From assembly GCA_019912885.1 (NCBI GenBank), contig JAIOHV010000034.1, positions 1 to 64,000 of the forward strand: a stretch of DNA of 64,000 nucleotides, in the 5' to 3' direction. A program made the position numbers and the translations under genes. The notes beneath the pieces are model-generated. The model ran no database searches and had not been told where the DNA came from. It was given only the letters and a program-made list of their open reading frames with translations. The stretch comes from a bacterium (GTDB taxonomy: Bacteria > Lernaellota > Lernaellaia > JACKCT01). Shown here piece after piece: positions 9,216 to 17,335 of the stretch; the first letter of the stretch is position 1; each line of letters opens with the position of its first letter.

Positions 9216-12200
9216 TCATGGCGACACCTCCTCGGAATGCGCGAACTCGCGTCCCTTCCAGAAAGCGAAGATCGCCGGATACACCGTGAGCTCCAGGAAG
9301 AACGACGTGACCAGGCCGCCGATCATCGGCGCGGCGATGCGCTTCATTACGTCCGCGCCGGTGCCGGTTGACCACAGGACGGGCGCGAGGCCGATCATCG
9401 TCGTCAGTACGGTCATGAGTTTGGGGCGGATGCGCCGCGCCGCGCCGTCCACGATCGCCTCGCGCAGGTCTTCAAACGAACGCATGGCGCCCTCTTTCCG
9501 GTGACGCTGATACGACAGCTTGAGATACAGCAGCATCACGACGCCGGTTTCGGCGTCCAGGCCCGCCAAGGCGATCAGGCCCACCCACACCGCGACGCTC
9601 ATGTTGTAGTCGAGCAGGTACAGCAGCCAGACCGCTCCGATGAGTGAAAACGGCACCGCCAGCAACACGATGAACGTCTCCACGACGGATTTCGTGTTGA
9701 AGTAGAGCAGCACGAAGACGATGAGCAATGTCAGCGGCACGACGATCTTGAGCTTTGCCTTGGCGCGCTCCAGGTAGCGGAACTGGCCCGTCCACGACAG
9801 GCGCACGCCCGCCGGCAACTCGACGTTTTGCTCAAGCGCGCGCCGGCCCATTTCGACGTAGTTCGCCATCGGCACCTTGCCCGGATCGACGAACACGAAG
9901 CCGACGAGCTTGCCGTCCTCGCTGCGGATCATCGGCGGGCCGTTCACGTGCTTGATGTCGGCGACCTGGGAAATCGGGATCTGCGCGCCGCTTTTCGTCG
10001 CGATCAGCACGTTGCCGAGCTGCTCCGGATCGTCGCGGAACTCGCGCGCGTAGCGGACGTTGATGGGGTAGCGTTCGCGGCCCTCGACCGTCTCGGCGAT
10101 GCTCATGCCGCCGATCGCCATGGTGACGACCTCGTTCACATCACGCACGGTCAGGCCGAAACGCGCGGCCTTTTCCCGGTTGACGTGGATATCGATGTAA
10201 AACGCGCCGGCGGATCGCTCGGCCACCGCCGTGCGCGTGCCGGGCATGTCCGTGAGGACGCGCTCGACCTCCACGCCCGCGCGCTCGATCGACGCGTAAT
10301 CGTCGCCAAACACGAGCACCGCAAGCGGCGAGCGCACGCCGGTGGCGAGCATCTCGGTGCGCGTCTGGATCGGCATCCACCAGATGTTCGGCAGGCCGGG
10401 CACGCGGATCTTCTCGTCGAGTTCGGCGATGAGATCGTCCCACGTCAGGCCCTCGCGCCACTCCTCACGGGGCTTGAGCACGATGGTGGTTTCCGCCATG
10501 TCGACCGGCGCCGGGTCGGTCGCGGTTTCGGCGCGGCCCATCTTGCCGAACACCGATGCGACCTCCGTCACCTCGCGGATCTGCCGGTCCATCGCCTGGA
10601 TGACGGCGGACGCCTGCGTGACCGACATGCCCGGCGGGGAGGACGGCATGTGCAGGATGGCGCCCTCGTTGAGCGGCGGCATGAACTCGCCGCCCAGGCG
10701 CAGGAACGCCGGCACTGTCACGATCATCGCGACAACCGTCGCCACGATGACCGCGAGCCGGTGCGTCACCACGAAACGCACGACGGGCGTGTAACCCGCG
10801 ACGAGCCAGCGGTTCAGCGGGTTTTCGTCCTCGCGGCGGATGCGGCCGCGCACGACGAGCGCCGCCAGCGCGGGCGTGAGCGTGACGGCGAGGATCGCCG
10901 CGAAGCCCATCGAATAGGTCTTGGTGAACGCGAGCGGCTTGAACAGGCGCCCTTCGGTCGCCTCGAGGGTGAACACCGGCATGAACGACACGGTGATGAC
11001 GAGCAGCGAGAAGAAGATGGACGGGCCCACCTCCTTCATGGCGTCCACCATCGCGCCGACGCGGTCGCCGGCGCGCCCGCCGGCCTCCCATTCCTCGAGG
11101 CGTTTGTGAATGTTCTCGATGATGATGATCGACGCATCGACCATGGCGCCGATGGCGACCGCGATGCCGCCAAGCGACATGATGTTCGCCGTCAGCCCCT
11201 GGTAGAACATCGGAATGAACGAGAGCAGCACGGCGATCGGCAGCGTGATGATCGGCACGAGCGCGCTGCGCGCGTGCAGCAGGAACAGGAAGATCACGAT
11301 CGACACAACGATCATTTCCTCGATGAGCGTGTGCTTCAGCGTGGCGATCGAGTCCTTGATCAGCCCGGACCGGTCGTAGGTGATCTCAAAGCGCACGCCC
11401 TCGGGCAGGCCGGCCTTGATCTCATCGATGCGCTCCTTGACGCGTTCGATGACGGTGAGCGCGTTTTCGCCGTAGCGCATCACCACGACGCCGCCGACCA
11501 CCTCGCCTTCGCCGTTGAGCTCCGCGATGCCCCGGCGCATATCCGGCCCGAGCGTCACCTCCCCGACCTGCGACAGCAAGACCGGCGTGCCGTGCTCGTC
11601 CACGCGCAAGGGGATGCTCTCCAGGTCGGAAATATCCTTCACGTAGCCGCGCCCGCGGATCATGTGCTCATGCCCCGCGACTTCGACGACGTGCCCGCCG
11701 GTGTCCTCGTTGCTGGCCTTCACGGCGTCGGCGACGTCCATCAGCATCACATCCAGGGCGCGCATGCGGACGGGATCGAGGTGGATCTGGTATTGCTTCA
11801 CGAACCCGCCGATCGAGGCGACGTCCGCGACGCCGGGAACGGCCGCAAGCGCGTAGCGCACATTCCAGTCCTGAATCGCGCGAAGCTGTTGCAGATCGTG
11901 TTTGCCCGTGTCGTCCACGAGCGCGTACATGAACACCCAGCCGACGCCCGTCGCGTCGGGGCCGAGCGTCGGCGTCACGCCGTCGGGCAGCTTGCCCGAA
12001 AGGCCGGTCATGTATTCGAGCACGCGCGTGCGCGCCCAATACATGTCCGTGCCGTCCTCGAACGTCGCGTACACGAACGACAGCCCGAAGAACGACTGCC
12101 CGCGCACGGCGGTGACCTTCGGCGCCGACAAAAGCGCCGACGAAATCGGGTAAGTGATCTGATCCTCGACGAGGTCCGGGCTGCGTCCGGACCATTCGGT

Positions 12201-12380
12201 CAGGACGATGACCTGCACGTCGGACAGGTCGGGGATGGCGTCAAGCGGCGTGCGCATGAGCGCGTACCAGCTCCAGGCGACGAGCGCCGCGATCAAAAGC
12301 AGGGTAATGAACGGATTTCGCGCCGAGTTCTCGATGATGCGGCCGATGAGGCCGCTTTTTTCAGGATCAGTCGGTTGCAT
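9216..12380 (-). CDS. cusA: Heavy-metal RND efflux pump, inner-membrane subunit (CusA/CzcA family)
   Basis: The 1054-residue RND permease has the usual plan: TM1 near residue 27, a large periplasmic loop, TM2-6, a second loop and TM7-12. HME-RND hallmarks are visible: TPLDAIPDLSDVQVIV after TM1 and the TM4 segment AIGAMVDASIIIIENIHKRLE with its proton-relay Asp. Together with the CusB- and CusC-like proteins it should expel Cu(I)/Ag(I) across both membranes. ATG at 12380 has TGGAGG upstream and overlaps the cusB stop by 14 bases; a longer in-frame extension lies inside cusB and is not used. Confidence 0.94.
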   Translation of the reverse strand: MQPTDPEKSGLIGRIIENSARNPFITLLLIAALVAWSWYALMRTPLDAIPDLSDVQVIVLTEWSGRSPDLVEDQITYPISSALLSAPKVTAVRGQSFFGLSFVYATFEDGTDMYWARTRVLEYMTGLSGKLPDGVTPTLGPDATGVGWVFMYALVDDTGKHDLQQLRAIQDWNVRYALAAVPGVADVASIGGFVKQYQIHLDPVRMRALDVMLMDVADAVKASNEDTGGHVVEVAGHEHMIRGRGYVKDISDLESIPLRVDEHGTPVLLSQVGEVTLGPDMRRGIAELNGEGEVVGGVVVMRYGENALTVIERVKERIDEIKAGLPEGVRFEITYDRSGLIKDSIATLKHTLIEEMIVVSIVIFLFLLHARSALVPIITLPIAVLLSFIPMFYQGLTANIMSLGGIAVAIGAMVDASIIIIENIHKRLEEWEAGGRAGDRVGAMVDAMKEVGPSIFFSLLVITVSFMPVFTLEATEGRLFKPLAFTKTYSMGFAAILAVTLTPALAALVVRGRIRREDENPLNRWLVAGYTPVVRFVVTHRLAVIVATVVAMIVTVPAFLRLGGEFMPPLNEGAILHMPSSPPGMSVTQASAVIQAMDRQIREVTEVASVFGKMGRAETATDPAPVDMAETTIVLKPREEWREGLTWDDLIAELDEKIRVPGLPNIWWMPIQTRTEMLATGVRSPLAVLVFGDDYASIERAGVEVERVLTDMPGTRTAVAERSAGAFYIDIHVNREKAARFGLTVRDVNEVVTMAIGGMSIAETVEGRERYPINVRYAREFRDDPEQLGNVLIATKSGAQIPISQVADIKHVNGPPMIRSEDGKLVGFVFVDPGKVPMANYVEMGRRALEQNVELPAGVRLSWTGQFRYLERAKAKLKIVVPLTLLIVFVLLYFNTKSVVETFIVLLAVPFSLIGAVWLLYLLDYNMSVAVWVGLIALAGLDAETGVVMLLYLKLSYQRHRKEGAMRSFEDLREAIVDGAARRIRPKLMTVLTTMIGLAPVLWSTGTGADVMKRIAAPMIGGLVTSFFLELTVYPAIFAFWKGREFAHSEEVSP

Positions 12381-14226
12381 CGGCGGGCCTCCAGAACTTG
12401 GCGGCGGAGCGAATCCGGCTTTCCGCGGCAATCAGGAAATTTCCGGAACTGACGACGATTTCGCCCTCGGCAAGGCCCGAACGCACCGCGAACCACTCGC
12501 CGTAGCGCGCGCCGATCTGGATCTCCTTCGGCCGCAGGCGCCCCTGGCCGAGATCGATGAACACGAGCCGCCGCGGCCCGGTGTAAATCACCGCCTCAAC
12601 CGGCACGGCCAGGTGCTCGCCGCTGTCCACCTCGAACGTGACGTTCGCGTACATGTCGGGCTTCAGCGCGAACTTCGGATTGGCGATCTCAAGCCGGATC
12701 TTCGCCGTGCGTCCCATGCCCTCGAGATAGGGATAGATCTCGGAAATCTTCGCGGCGTGCGTTTCGCCGGGAAAATACGGGAACGAAACCTCGGCCTTCT
12801 GTCCGCGAGACAAAAACGGCAGGTCGTTCTCGTACACGTCCGCGTCGATCCACACGCGCGATAGATCGGCGATGCGGTACAGTTTCTCGCCGGGCATCAC
12901 TCTCATGCCCTCGATCACCATTTTTTCGACCACGAATCCGCTCGCGGGGGAGGGGATGGCGATCGTGTCGGTCGCGCTGCCGCGCTCGATGATCGCGTCG
13001 ATCCGCTCATCGGCGATACCGAACAGGCGCAGGCGCCGGCGTGCGGCATTTTCAAGCGATCCGCCGCGCGCGCGGGCGATCAGGAGCTCTTCCTGCGCGG
13101 CCACGATCTCCGGGCTGTAAAGTTCGAACAGCGTCTGGCCGCGGCCGACGCGCTGGCCGGGCGAATCCACGCGGAGCTTTTCGACCCAGCCGTCGATGCG
13201 CGTCGTCACGTCGTGCAACCGCGTTTCGTCATAAGCCACGACGCCGACGGCGCGGATGCTTTTGGTCAGCGCGCGCCGGGCGATCGTCTCGGTGCGGATG
13301 CCGAGCTGCTGGCGACGCACTTCGTCAACCGTCACGACGCCGGTGGCGAGGTCGCCCTTTGTCACGGGTTGCAGGTCCATGTTGCAGATCGGGCATTTGC
13401 CGGGATCGGGTTGCCTCACGCTGGGGTGCATCGAGCAGGTGTAGTAGGCGATCTCGTCGCCGCCCTCGATGTCGGCCATGGCATCCTCGACCGCTGCGTC
13501 TTTTCCCGCGGCCGCGGCCTTCCAGTCCGCCTCGCCACCGCAGGTCGGCATTTTGCTTCCCATGTATGGGTTTTCCGTGCCGTCGCCGGGCTGCATCCAG
13601 TAGCCGTAGCCCTCGACCATCGGGCACTCAAACAGATTTCGTCCCTCGCGCAGACGCGTATCGATCGCCGCCAGGCGAACGAGCGCATGCGAAAAGTCGG
13701 AAAAATGCGCGCGCGCGGCGTCGATGTCCGTGGCTTCGCCGAGCCGCGCGGCGGTTTCCCCGGCGTCGTCGAGCGCCTGGTGAACGGCGTGCGGCGCCGC
13801 GTCCGCGTTCTGGCCCGCGGCGCGAGCCGAGGTCAGCGCATTTTTCGCGTGTTTGGCGATATTCGCGAAATTGTCGTTGGCCAGATCCTTGCGGACGGCC
13901 TCATAAGCCGCGAAGAGATTCCCGAGTTCCTTGATGGCGGCGTCGGAAAATCGATGCGCGGGCACGGCCTGCAGCTCGTGCGACGCCATGTCTTTTTCCG
14001 CGTGTCCTGGCGCAACCTCATCAGTTTGGGCGGGCGCCGTCGCGCCGCCGTGCTGATGGCCGCCGGCCATGGGTTTGGCGGACGACGGAGCGTCTTCGCG
14101 CAGCGGGCCGGCAAACCATTGGACAAGCGGTCCGCGGAAAAGAAACAGCAGCGCGCCGAGCGCGACAAGTGCGATGACGACGGCGGGACCGCGGCCGCGC
14201 CCGATGCGTTCGATGTTGGTTTTCAT
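12367..14226 (-). CDS. cusB: RND efflux periplasmic adaptor (CusB family) with DUF3347-like and HMBD insertions
   Basis: The 619-residue membrane fusion protein has an N-terminal helix (residues 15-30), a His-rich segment (GGHQHGG), an added helical domain at about 93-235 resembling DUF3347 (AAYEAVRKDLANDN ... LFECPMVEGYGYWMQ), then an HMBD zinc-ribbon-like module (TCSMHPSVRQPDPGKCPICNM, about 260-285), and the standard adaptor part with barrel-sandwich (VAYDETRLHDVTTRIDGWVEKL), hairpin and beta-barrel. It links CusA to the outer-membrane channel. The extra domains probably bind copper and hand it to the pump. It overlaps both neighbours. Confidence 0.92.
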   Translation of the reverse strand: MKTNIERIGRGRGPAVVIALVALGALLFLFRGPLVQWFAGPLREDAPSSAKPMAGGHQHGGATAPAQTDEVAPGHAEKDMASHELQAVPAHRFSDAAIKELGNLFAAYEAVRKDLANDNFANIAKHAKNALTSARAAGQNADAAPHAVHQALDDAGETAARLGEATDIDAARAHFSDFSHALVRLAAIDTRLREGRNLFECPMVEGYGYWMQPGDGTENPYMGSKMPTCGGEADWKAAAAGKDAAVEDAMADIEGGDEIAYYTCSMHPSVRQPDPGKCPICNMDLQPVTKGDLATGVVTVDEVRRQQLGIRTETIARRALTKSIRAVGVVAYDETRLHDVTTRIDGWVEKLRVDSPGQRVGRGQTLFELYSPEIVAAQEELLIARARGGSLENAARRRLRLFGIADERIDAIIERGSATDTIAIPSPASGFVVEKMVIEGMRVMPGEKLYRIADLSRVWIDADVYENDLPFLSRGQKAEVSFPYFPGETHAAKISEIYPYLEGMGRTAKIRLEIANPKFALKPDMYANVTFEVDSGEHLAVPVEAVIYTGPRRLVFIDLGQGRLRPKEIQIGARYGEWFAVRSGLAEGEIVVSSGNFLIAAESRIRSAAKFWRPADATD

Positions 14227-15617
14227 GGCAGGGCTCCTTCCGTGTTTTCACCGGGTACGCGGCCAAGAGCGCGTTCAAGCTCGGCGGCCATGCGCCACGC
14301 GTTGGCGATCGCCTCATGACGGCGCAGTTCGAGCGTGCGCAGCGAGCGCTCCGCTTCGATCGTGGCCATGAAGTCGTTGCGTCCGGTTTCGTAGCCGGCG
14401 CGGGCGGCGATCTGCCGGTCGCGCGCGGCGGGGATGATTTTCGTCTCGTAAAGTTCGGCGACGCGGCGGGCTTCCTCAAAGCCGATGCGCGCGGTTTCGA
14501 TCTCGCCGATCGCTTCCTGTTTCATATGATCGAGCAGGCGGCGGCTTTTTTGGCCGCGCGCGCGAGCTTCGTCGAGCGCGCCGCCGCGCCGGCCAAGCTG
14601 GATCGGCACGTTGACGGACACGCCGACCATGTAGCGCGACTCTTCCATCGGCTGCATCGTCGAGTACGCGCCCGATACGCCGATGTCCGGGAAATACTCG
14701 CGCCTGGCGAGTTTTTCGGCCGATTCGGCAGCCTTTTCCTCGGCCTTCAGCATCGCAAGCTCCGGCAACGCGGACTCGAGCGACTCGGGCATCGGGGCGT
14801 CGTCGACCGGCAACGCGAGCTTGCCCGGCGCCGGCGGCAGCGGCGCGTTCGGCGTCGTGTGCAACAGCGTGTTGATGCGCGCCACGATCGTGTCGCGGCG
14901 CGCCGTTAGCATCACGCGCTGCTCCTCGAGCATCGCCAGTTCCACCTCGGCCTGCAGGGGGTCCTGCTGCGATCCGTGGCCCACGACGTATTGCGCCTCG
15001 GCGCTGACCGCGAGATCGGCGACCAGTTCCTGGTGCTCCTTGTTGATGTCGAGGGCCCGTTCCGTGGCGTAGTAATCGGCGTGCAGCATGGCGGCCATGT
15101 TGGCAAGCGACAGGCGCACCGCCGCGAAGTCCTCGCGCTTCATCGCCGCTTCCGCCACCGCGATTTCGCCCATCAGGCCGCGCTTGCCGGGAAACGGGAG
15201 CATCTGCTCGAGCATGAACTCCTGCATCGGGTCCACCATGTCCGAGCCAATCGACATGGGCGCCACGCGGTAACTCGCGCGCGGGTCGTCGAGCGCGGTC
15301 ATCTGCGGGTATTTCGCGAGCGTCTCGCGCCAGGCCTGCCGCGCGGCCTCGATGGACGGGTTGCGTTCGAGCACCCGGCGCACAAGGGCGTCGCGCGAAA
15401 GCGTCGCCTGCCCGGCGAACGGGTTGTCGGATTCGTGATGTTGATCCGGCGGCGTCGCCGGCGCGGCTTGTTCCAGCTCGTCCGACAACGCGTTGTATTC
15501 CGCACGCGGCGCGCCAAGGGCGCAGCCGCTTGCAACGAATAATGCGGCAAGCGCCAACGCGAGCGGCGTCAATCGGAGCCGCGACCGTGAGGGAGCGGTC
15601 GCCCCGTCCTTCGACAT
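14223..15617 (-). CDS. cusC: Outer-membrane efflux lipoprotein (CusC/TolC family)
   Basis: The product has about 464 residues. A lipoprotein signal (LALAALFVASGC) precedes two OEP repeats rich in long helices, with PFPGKRGLMGEIA and VSVNVPIQLGRRGGALDEARA typical of the family. It should form the outer-membrane duct for the CusAB pump. ATG at 15617 is preceded by GAGAGG; a start 33 bases upstream is less convincing. It ends in ATGA overlap with cusB. The signal-peptide region is written over a REP-like palindrome (15574-15607) that also occurs near 59517. Confidence 0.92.
   Translation of the reverse strand: MSKDGATAPSRSRLRLTPLALALAALFVASGCALGAPRAEYNALSDELEQAAPATPPDQHHESDNPFAGQATLSRDALVRRVLERNPSIEAARQAWRETLAKYPQMTALDDPRASYRVAPMSIGSDMVDPMQEFMLEQMLPFPGKRGLMGEIAVAEAAMKREDFAAVRLSLANMAAMLHADYYATERALDINKEHQELVADLAVSAEAQYVVGHGSQQDPLQAEVELAMLEEQRVMLTARRDTIVARINTLLHTTPNAPLPPAPGKLALPVDDAPMPESLESALPELAMLKAEEKAAESAEKLARREYFPDIGVSGAYSTMQPMEESRYMVGVSVNVPIQLGRRGGALDEARARGQKSRRLLDHMKQEAIGEIETARIGFEEARRVAELYETKIIPAARDRQIAARAGYETGRNDFMATIEAERSLRTLELRRHEAIANAWRMAAELERALGRVPGENTEGALP
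15574..15607 (-). repeat. REP-like palindromic element inside the cusC signal-peptide coding region
   Basis: The 34 bases match 59517-59550 with one mismatch, in inverse orientation. The core is an inverted repeat, GCGACCG/CGGTCGC, around an 8-base loop where the mismatch falls. Here it encodes residues just after the cusC start (TAPSRSR), so the element is part of the gene. Confidence 0.6.
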
Positions 15618-15740
15618 GGCGGCCTCTCGGAAGAATTGATGGAGGTGCATGATCCTCGCTCCTCGTTACGGGTTTCGATACGCGGCGCGCGGCACGCGGA
15701 TGCACGTGCGCACACCGGCTCTAAAGGCCGTAAGGAGCGA

Positions 15741-16136
15741 TCAGATCAGGTAGGAAGAAACGAGAATGTAGATCGGGACATCGGCGCCGGGAGGGGCGCG
15801 ATCCGCCTCGCCGGCTCCCGCCGCGCGCGCGATGGTCGCGGATCCATCGACCGCCGGGAGGCGGACGATTTCAGAATCCGCGCCATCGGCGCCCGGCGCC
15901 AGCGCGGCGCGCGGCGACTCGGCGCTGATGGTGAACGGATCGCAGCAAGCCTTTTCGACGAGGTTTGTCCCCGTCGATTCCGTCGCTTCGTCCGAGGCGC
16001 AGCAGCACCCGTTGGCGTGGACACCGCCGCCCATCGTGCAAAGGAACATCACGCGCCCGAACGCGCTCGTGGCGACGACAAGGGCCGCCGTCAGGGCGAC
16101 AAGGGCGATGCGATGATGGCGTGCGGTGCGATTCAT
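15741..16136 (-). CDS. Small secreted Cys-rich protein, first gene of the copper operon
   Basis: The 131-residue product has a signal peptide (residues 8-27), then a striking FLCTMGGGVHANGCCCA motif and a second KACCDPF motif, five to six Cys in all, followed by a low-complexity Ala/Asp-rich tail ending in a hydrophobic VPIYILVSSYLI. The Cys clusters and His suggest periplasmic metal binding. I do not recognise a family. The ATG at 16136 has AGCAGG directly abutting it. A TTGACA hexamer lies at 16204-16209 on this strand but with a poor -10. The gene stands 123 bases upstream of cusC. Confidence 0.6.
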   Translation of the reverse strand: MNRTARHHRIALVALTAALVVATSAFGRVMFLCTMGGGVHANGCCCASDEATESTGTNLVEKACCDPFTISAESPRAALAPGADGADSEIVRLPAVDGSATIARAAGAGEADRAPPGADVPIYILVSSYLI

Positions 16137-16221
16137 CCTGCTCGAAATATCGGCCCGTCGATCGGCAAAGTCAAGTTGGACATCGCACTTTTTGTCTGAC
16201 TTATGTCAAGCGCGCGGCTGA

Positions 16222-16250
16222 CCGGAGCCGGCCGCTCGGGCCGGCTCCGG
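16222..16250 (-). terminator. Strong hairpin after the VOC gene
   Basis: A perfect 12-bp stem, CCGGAGCCGGCC with its complement, encloses a 5-base loop. It lies 15 bases beyond the stop of the leftward VOC gene and before the copper operon. No U-tract follows, so termination is inferred from stem strength and position only. Confidence 0.55.
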
Positions 16251-16264
16251 CAGTCCCACACGCT

Positions 16265-17056
16265 TTACGCGTTCGACGGCATCTCGGGCTTCAGGAAGCC
16301 GATCACACCCCCCAGCGGATCCATCAGGACTCCGAGCCGCCCGACGTTCGGCACGTCCATCGGCCCGGCCAGAACCTGTCCGCCGAGTTCCCTGGCGTTC
16401 GCCGCGGTGGCGTCCGCGTCTTCGACAATCACATACGGGCACCAGAAGCTGGCCGGCGTTTCCGGCATTTTCTGCATCAGGCCGCCTTCGCCCATCGGGT
16501 TGCCCGCGTCGGTCTTGGCCACATTGTAGGTCATGTTTTCGGACATCTGCATGGCGTCATAGGTCCACCCGCAAATCCGCGAATAGAATTTCTTGGCGCC
16601 TTCGATGTCGGCCGCCTGCAGTTCGTTCCAACAGAATTCGCCCGGCTTGGGCCCATGCGCGTGTTCGCCCTGCGGCCCGGCGGCCTTGTACGCCGAAAAC
16701 ACCGCGCCGTCCGGATCCTGGCAAACCACGAAGCGCCCGATGTCCGGGATGTCCATCGGCTCGGTCAGCGTCTTGCCCCCTAGCTCGGCGACCTTCTTCG
16801 CCGCGGCGTCGACGTCGTCGACCGCCAGGTATCCGCACCAGTGCGAAGGCACATCCGGCGGAAGCTGCGGCGGCTGAAAAATCCCGCCTCCCGCGCTTTC
16901 GTCGTTTGCGATGCGCAGCCCGCGATATTCGCCCCCGCCGCCGGGCACCGGCATGCGATTGATCGTCCAGCCGAAAAGCTGCGTGTAGAACTCCTCCGCC
17001 TGCTCCGGCTTGTGCGTCACGAACTCGTACCACACCCAGCGTCCCGCGCCCCCCAT
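16265..17056 (-). CDS. Two-domain VOC (glyoxalase/bleomycin-resistance superfamily) protein
   Basis: The 263-residue cytoplasmic protein has two VOC modules. The first starts GRWVWYEFVTHKPEQAEEFYTQLFGW and ends GRFVVCQDPDGAVFSAYK; the second starts GEFCWNELQAADIEGAKKFYSRICGW and ends GRLGVLMDPLGGVIGFLKP. This is the CFP30B-like subgroup, usually annotated as glyoxalase-like with unknown substrate. ATG at 17056 follows AAGGAGG, so the longer frame is not used. It sits upstream of the copper operon on the same strand but is separated from it by a strong hairpin. Confidence 0.85.
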   Translation of the reverse strand: MGGAGRWVWYEFVTHKPEQAEEFYTQLFGWTINRMPVPGGGGEYRGLRIANDESAGGGIFQPPQLPPDVPSHWCGYLAVDDVDAAAKKVAELGGKTLTEPMDIPDIGRFVVCQDPDGAVFSAYKAAGPQGEHAHGPKPGEFCWNELQAADIEGAKKFYSRICGWTYDAMQMSENMTYNVAKTDAGNPMGEGGLMQKMPETPASFWCPYVIVEDADATAANARELGGQVLAGPMDVPNVGRLGVLMDPLGGVIGFLKPEMPSNA

Positions 17057-17207
17057 GATGGCCTCCTTGGATTGAATGTGCGTTGCCTGGCGCCTTCGCG
17101 CCGCTCGATAATACGGTTCCGGCGAAAAAAACGTGGCAGGAAAATTACAAGATCGGAAATTTCCGAGGATCGCCGCGGATTTCGTCCGACGGGGCGCAAG
17201 AGAAACC

Positions 17208-17221
17208 TTGATATCGGTCAA
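17208..17221 (+). promoter_or_regulatory. FNR/CRP-family-like operator upstream of nifJ
   Basis: TTGATATCGGTCAA matches the FNR/Dnr consensus TTGAT-N4-ATCAA at 9 of 10 defined positions. It is 115 bases upstream of the PFOR start codon. A weak -10-like TACATT lies at 17256-17261. Control by oxygen fits an oxygen-sensitive enzyme, but binding is inferred. Confidence 0.45.
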
Positions 17222-17335
17222 GGGGACTCCCCTACGCCGCGGCCCGCACACCCCCTACATTGTTGATGCGGAAGTTCTATCTTCAGGGGCCGCGACAATC
17301 TCGCCGGCGGCCGGTCGAATTTCAGGAGAAACGCC

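Noticed and set aside
9828-12452. A long open frame of over 870 codons on the plus strand opposite cusA
   Set aside because: It mirrors cusA codons, is very rich in His, Arg and Asp with no domain, and lacks a ribosome-binding site; cusA on the other strand is certain.
16141-16209. Two TTGAC-type -35 motifs considered as promoters of the copper operon
   Set aside because: One has a poor -10, and the other would give an almost leaderless transcript; a call is not justified beyond a note in the gene entry.
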